Assembly (NCBI GenBank): GCA_963971535.1
Contig: OZ020588.1
Location: 128,765,583-128,829,582, forward strand
DNA: 64,000 nt
Source of the DNA: Notolepis coatsorum
Lineage: Eukaryota > Chordata > Actinopteri > Aulopiformes > Paralepididae
Direction of reading: 5' to 3'
In this document: positions 57,451-64,000 of the stretch, piece after piece
Layout: each line of letters opens with the position of its first letter
Position numbering within the stretch: the first letter of the stretch is position 1
Notes under the pieces: model-generated
What the model saw: only the letters and a program-made list of their open reading frames with translations
The model's database searches: none
What the model was told of the DNA's origin: nothing
Translations under genes and position numbers: made by a program

Positions 57451-58251
57451 GCGTAGAGCTGTTCCGCAACTGTAGCTATTTCCGGGGTAGGCCTGATTGG
57501 CCCCGACAGGCACGTGACCCGCCGCGGCCACGCCCCGCGGCAGCCCCAGCGGCAAGCGCGCTACTGCTGGAGTTCGCTTCGCCTTTCACATCGCTGCCGT
57601 TGGCGAAAGCAGAAGTACAGAATACTTTTATCCAAAATGCTTCTTACTGTTACACTGTTAGAGACTGTGCTAGACAAATGAATGACTAATTCGGTCAGAA
57701 ATAACGTAACTAATAATGTTAGTAAGCACTGCTTATATGCTTATTATGTCTGCGGGGTACAGTAAACGTTTCTCCCGGTACATTCTGAAGAGCACACCGC
57801 TGTATGTTCTGATCGATGACTGCGATCGCGACGCTGTACATATGTCTCTATACTATTTTATTTCATACAACAATGTATGCCTTTCAAATGTTAAATGATA
57901 AATGATTGCATGACTGCCGACTGCGGCGCGATAATTATGACTGATGACTGCGATCGCGACGCTGTACATATGTCTCTATACTATTTTATTTCATACAACA
58001 ATGTATGCCTTTCAAATGTTAAATGATAAATGATTGCATGACCGCCGACTGCGGCGCGATTATTATGACTGATGACTGCGATGTGAAAGGCGCCGCAAAC
58101 TCCTGCCTAAAAATGCTGCGGGCGGCGTTGAAGGCGGAAAGCGCCTGTGAACCTGAGGCTGCCGCGGGGCGTGGCCGCGGCGGGTCACGTGCCTGTCGGG
58201 GCCAATCAGGCCTACCCCGGAAATAGCTACAGTTGCGGAACAGCTACAGGC
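57451..58251. mobile_element. Mutator-like MITE with long GC-rich inverted repeats
   Basis: The 9-bp duplication TCCCAGGAC (57442-57450 and 58252-58260) flanks inverted arms of about 150-170 bp. Nearly 85 bp of each arm is almost perfectly paired: GAGCTGTTCCGCAACTGTAG through GGCCACGCCCCGCGGC. A 9-bp duplication with long arms is the Mutator (MULE) pattern. The arms hold CCAAT (GATTGGCC) and E-box (GGCACGTGAC) motifs. The core has two direct copies of a roughly 125-bp unit (about 57817-57941 and 57945-58067). No transposase. Confidence 0.8.
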
Positions 58252-58260
58252 TCCCAGGAC

Positions 58261-59690
58261 TGGTACACAACGGCTTTTGTATATTGCCAGCCTGTCCTCA
58301 AAGCTTCGTCGTCAGAAGATGATGATCATGGTCAACTGATGGTTGTTTGCAGTCTCATATTAGCCCACCTGTAATGAAGTGAGGATGCAATTGTATCATA
58401 TAGTCAGTGATATAATCTCATTTCAGCCTGGAAACATACTTTTGGCCATTTTGCCAAGATGCCCAGATTGCTAAATAACTGTAAACTACAGATGAGTCGG
58501 TCGCAGTGAACCAGCACCTGCTAACGGGTTGGACCCTTTAGCGCAGCTGATTAGTGTGACTAGAATTCTAATTACTATTAATATTAATATAATACTATTC
58601 TTTACTAAATTGAACAAGCTCTATGACCTAGCAGACCCTTTTCACAACAATTGTTTTATTTGTCAAAGATGGATAAACAAAGGGGTAATGTTTTTACCTG
58701 TTAACAGGGTCTATTAGTAGACACATTTTTTATTTACTAGCTGTATATTCTATATAGCTAAAACAACATACCTCTATTTGGCCTGGCTTCTCCTCAGCTT
58801 TCTTTGTTCATGTTAGATTGAAGACGTTTTTACCGTTCAACATCTTTCTCTTCCCTCTGTCATGCAATCCAGGCACCATACCATGAGATGCAATGCTTGT
58901 TGATAAACATATGCTATGTCAAGCTATGTCATTACTTTTAGCTATCTATCATTCACAGGCAAATACAACAAACAGCTACACCTGTTTGGTAGACAGGTTC
59001 ATTAGGTTCAACAAACAAACCCTTGTGCTAAAGAACCATACTGTATAACGATTGTTTTTATATTTTTGGACAGCCCATGTATTAAATCACTGTGTGAATG
59101 GGATATATCATCATAAAGTACCTAACCTATACTGTCTTTAACTATGAATTAAAACATTGTTCCTCTAAAAACCTATTATATGGAGTTATATGGTTATTAT
59201 TCTGAGTTATTCAACCAGCCTACACAATCTCTGTTTGAGTAATCTTTTGAAAGAGTATTTTGTTTTAGTTGGTGGGTAGCATGTTTCAGGCAATGGAAGA
59301 TCTGTAGAGAACCATTTTCATCATACAGTTGGTATGTGCACGTGGTACAGCCAGATGACCAAGTTTGTTATTATATCCCTCTTAGTCTCAGTCAGATCTT
59401 AGTCTGCCCTTACCCGGAACCACTGTCACCTTTATAGGATCTTCGTCCTAGCAACGACGGCCCACCCCCTTCTGGTTGTCATGTGCCGCTGCCATGACAA
59501 CTGCTAATAACCTTTCACACATTTCAAAACGTTTCATTACTGTCAAAACCTCCATCGCGCTCTGCCTCTGTGCCCTGTGCTGCTCCGTTATCTTTGTTGA
59601 TGTACTGGGGAATTCAAAACATTCGGCCCTGCTCAGTGTGGTACTCACACTAACACCCTGCTCGCTCTGAACCACCGTCTCCCACCACCG
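58261..59690. other. No gene recognised
   Basis: AT-rich unique DNA. Short frames near 59448-59675 on both strands are shadows of each other with no family resemblance. Confidence 0.45.
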
Positions 59691-59836
59691 TCAACATGCA
59701 CTTCGACCTCTCTGAACCGGCCCCTTTTAGCTGTGGTCATCTCCCCCCCAATCTATACATCACATACATTGAAAACCACCACCGATTTCCTTCACAATGA
59801 AAAGTGCTTTATAAATAAAATGAATTATTATTATTG
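59691..59836 (+). repeat. LINE 3' end
   Basis: AATGAAAAGTGCTTTATAAA TAAAATGAATTATTATTATTG is the standard tail of an L2-like fish LINE. The UTR upstream is decayed. Confidence 0.65.
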
Positions 59837-60267
59837 TAAATAACCCCATGAAAGGTTTATTATTTTTATGGGTAATTACCCGCTTCATATTTGTGATGTT
59901 ACTGGTTTCAGGGTGTGCCTAAAGTGATCAATGTGTTGGGCCGTTTATAGAGATCTATGCCAATTAATGTTTATGTATATCCGGGACTTTTTTTTATAAG
60001 AATTGAGAGGCCTACTACGGTATGTGTATATGTGACCTTTATTTTGAAAACCGTATTGCGACGCAACCTTGTTTAAGTTTGCGCTTTTGACAGTGAAATG
60101 TTCAGTTCAACTTAGCTCGAAGGAAAGACTCTAATCAAAAAGGTTTAATGGACCTGTATGAGGCCATAGCTCTTACGGTGGGACTTTATAGAAGAGGAAT
60201 GTAATACTATGCAAAACGAGAAATAATTAGTATTATTAGTATTATCTTATTTGCATATTGTCTCATT

Positions 60268-60320
60268 ATTAGATAGATAGGTTGATACTTTATTGATCCC
60301 TGGAGGGAAATTTAAGTTGA
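60268..60320 (-). repeat. Retroposon tail (minus)
   Basis: AGATAGATAGGTTGATACTT TATTGATCCCTGGAGGGAAA is the reverse of a common fish LINE tail (GGATCAATAAAGTAT then CTATCT units). Confidence 0.75.
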
Positions 60321-60689
60321 CAGTATTTAAGTATTGAAAAACGTCCTAATAGTGGGCTCACCTAATGCATGGCTGGACGTTAGAAGTGTGTCCCCGTAAA
60401 TCATCACTGCCAGATCAGACTTACTTTAATCGGCTATGGTCTCTTATCATCTCTCCACATCAGACGTGGTTGTCATTAGATGGACTGATATCCGCTCCGT
60501 TCTTCTTGCAGAGCAAAATTAGCGGCTTAAACTTATTGAAAGGAAGTTCTTCTTTGGCGATGCAATAGCCCACATTCAGTTTCGATTCGATTGTTCGCTA
60601 GGAATTCTGGGATTTGGTGTTGGGCGTATGGACTCTACGCAGACGGGGACATGGTATTTAATCGCACAGTAGACTACAACTACCAAGTT

Positions 60690-60812
60690 GCGTGGCCCAG
60701 ATTCACTTCACACGCAAATTTTTTTTTCACACAGGCTATCGCAGTAAGTTCATTCATTGCAGACAGATTTTTTCATAGCACCGCGACATTATGTCGCACT
60801 GTACAGCCCTGG
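60690..60812 (-). repeat. hAT MITE right end, GTACAGCCCTG family (1)
   Basis: ACATTATGTCGCACTGTACAGCCCTG terminus preceded by AGATTTTTTCATAG, the same family as 41690-41786. Left end not found. Confidence 0.5.
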
Positions 60813-60849
60813 TTGTAGGCTAATGTTTTACTATTTTTTTTATCCAATT

Positions 60850-60991
60850 TGTATGGATTAATTTAGGAGTGAAATGCGAATGAAGGGTTGAAATCACTAC
60901 TCGCAAGGTTGCCCCCAAATATTATTTTCCACTCGCACAGGCCAAATTAAGGGGCAATTTGCGATAACCTCGTCGCAGTGTACAGCCCTGT
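60850..60991 (-). repeat. hAT MITE right end, GTACAGCCCTG family (2)
   Basis: CGATAACCTCGTCGCAGTGT ACAGCCCTG terminus with GCAATTTGCG upstream. Same orientation as the copy at 60690. Confidence 0.5.
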
Positions 60992-61626
60992 AAGGTCAAT
61001 CCTCAAAACTGTGAGATCATTTAACACAGCTCATAACACTAGACCACTAGAACACTAGACCACCTGCCAAATAAACTAGAGCAATCAAAATTATAACCAC
61101 ATGCATCACAAGACACATGTCAGTCAATCGCTACAACAATGTCTTAATGTATAGAGCCTTCTGATGATCATTGTGTAAATCCTGACACTGGACTGTGTGC
61201 ATAGTGTTACTGTCAATGTCAAATAAACGGCCCAGCTTGACAACCTGCTTCTTGCTCCATTTGACAGCATGTGTTCTACGTTACTCTTCAAATGAGAAGT
61301 TACTCACTCCAATCACCCATCATTGGGCCTTATCTTTTGTACAAACAAAATGCTCATTGTACAGTATTTTGCATGCCATGATTTACCCAATGAGCAACTG
61401 TGTCAATGTGAATAGGAAATGTACATATCCAATTGAGAACAAACTAAAATATCGGTTTTGACTGGAATGTCAAAGTGGAATGAGAAATGCATCTACACTA
61501 TGACAACTGTGTTTTGCATTCTGTGTGAATACAATGACAAGTGAAATAGTATATTGGCCAATTGCCTTAATGGTGTGGGGTTTTGAGGCACTGTTAAGAG
61601 AATGTGGTTAGATTTGAAAGAAATGC

Positions 61627-62114
61627 GGGCGGCTACGTGGCGCAGTGGGCAAGGCGCTCGCAACGAATGCTGGAGACTAGGCTCGAACAGGATGCCTCCT
61701 GTTCGAGCCCCGCTCTCCACATTGCTTTCAGTTTAGCTGGTCGTCCACATTAATACACATTGGCCGTATTTACGGGGAGGGAAACTGAAGGGTGGGGATC
61801 GGGCGTTGTGGACAGCGACTCCTACAGGTCGGTTGGTGCGCCTGCGCAGTAGAATCAAGAAGCGACGGGGGCAGGGCCCCTCCAAAGCCCAGACCCCCGA
61901 CGCTGAAAGATTGAGCAGCGCAGGTGAAAAGATGCGACGGCTGTTACCTCGAGTATCGGAGGGGACTCGTGCTATGTATGACTTAGTCCACATTGCAGCC
62001 GGCTTGTGGGAGGCAAGAAACAACGTTCGAAGACAGGGGAGGGTTGAATTGGACGATATGAAAATTGGGATGGGAGAAAAATAGAAAAATGGGAGAAAAA
62101 GTGGATAAAAAAAA
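61627..62114 (+). repeat. Long tRNA-headed SINE, copy 2 (plus)
   Basis: 488 bp flanked by the 17-bp duplication AGATTTGAAAGAAATGC (61610-61626 and 62115-62131). The tRNA-like head has an A box (TGGCGCAGTGGGCAAGGCGC) and B box (TGTTCGAGCCC). The central block GTTGTGGACAGCGACTCCTA matches copy 1. The tail is GGGATGGGAGAAAAATAG and poly(A). The long, precise duplication marks LINE-driven insertion. Open frames through it on either strand are incidental. Confidence 0.92.
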
Positions 62115-62372
62115 AGATTTGAAAGAAATGCATCCAAGCGATTGAGAAATAATTGAAATGAGAAAAAGGGGGCGGAACTGCTTTGGAACGTTGTTCGAGT
62201 GCATTCTCAGAAATTAACGCTACGCATGTAATGATTGAAACCTCCAAGTAGATGCAAAATACTAAATAGTATGTGAACAATACTGCTTGCAGCACAGCCG
62301 CTTGACATTATCACAGCCGCTTGACATTATCACAGCCATAACTTGTTCAGTGAATCAGCCGCTGCTTTTTTA

Positions 62373-62500
62373 CCTACTATATGTTTATAGATTTACCTAC
62401 TATATATTTACCTACTATATGTTTATAGATTTACCTACTATATGTTTACCTACTATATGTTAACCTACTATATGTTAAACTTTATAGATTTACCTACTAT
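62373..62500. repeat. Tandem (ACCTACTATATGTTTATAGA)-type repeat
   Basis: Irregular units of TTTACCTACTATATGTT with or without ATAGA, about seven in all. Confidence 0.8.
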
Positions 62501-62628
62501 ATATTTACTCTGCCTTTTCTCTATCTCCCTCTGGCTGTTAAGTAAGTATAGCTACTGTTAACTCCAATTGTCTTTACATTGTGCTGCAGAAGTAGCACTT
62601 ACAGTAGCTCTTTGGGGGTCTTGTACTA

Positions 62629-64000
<1,372 letters not shown>

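Noticed and set aside
61627-61720. tRNA gene
   Set aside because: tRNA-like head continuous with a SINE body, poly(A) and a 17-bp duplication.

Overview
This is a stretch of a ray-finned (teleost) fish chromosome and is almost entirely non-coding. The evidence is the mix of elements: L2- and Rex1/CR1-like LINEs, tRNA-headed SINEs, a chromodomain Ty3/Gypsy element, SCAN-Gag LTR elements, many hAT MITEs, and Kolobok, piggyBac, Harbinger and Mutator-like DNA elements, together with long AT, CA, CTT, CT and ATT microsatellites. I cannot place the species below teleost level. I see no bacterial-style genes, CRISPR, rRNA or convincing tRNA genes.

The only convincing host gene feature is a first coding exon at 15524-15652 (+). 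It follows a CpG-rich 5' region (about 15290-15523) and ends in a splice donor. Its signal-peptide end resembles the N-terminus of membrane-type matrix metalloproteinase 16. If so, the 48 kb to its right is the start of intron 1 of mmp16, swollen by transposons. A degraded I-set immunoglobulin-domain fragment at 34230-34531 (-) may be a second, dead piece of host coding sequence.

Layout. 1-2270: SINE, microsatellites and a ZBED-type hAT element (8-bp target duplication). 2597-9187: a whole-looking, very young Gypsy chromovirus on the minus strand with two 1099-bp LTRs. 9188-13800: CA-rich DNA, a 27-copy 39-bp minisatellite and a GC-rich hAT remnant. 14459-15228: 5'-truncated L2 LINE abutting the putative mmp16 promoter. 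15653-19641: mostly unique intron-like DNA. 19642-25235: an L2 LINE split by an opposite-strand L2, itself split by a SINE. 25257-33283: a SCAN-Gag LTR element (minus) split by a Kolobok element, which carries a Rex1-like LINE and a minisatellite. 33284-46571: mostly unique DNA with hAT, piggyBac, Harbinger and L1-like insertions. 46572-54062: a second SCAN-Gag LTR element (plus), whose 3' LTR is split by a hAT that contains rearranged L2 pieces. 54063-58260: MITEs, an unclassified coding fragment, a BED-finger hAT remnant and a Mutator-like palindromic element. 58261-64000: sparse LINE tails, hAT ends, a second copy of the long SINE and simple repeats.

Most insertion calls rest on target-site duplications read directly from both flanks, which also give the order of events. 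The most notable system is the pair of SCAN-Gag LTR elements. Both carry one long gag-protease frame that runs to the LTR with no reverse transcriptase or integrase, which suggests a family that depends on a partner's enzymes.
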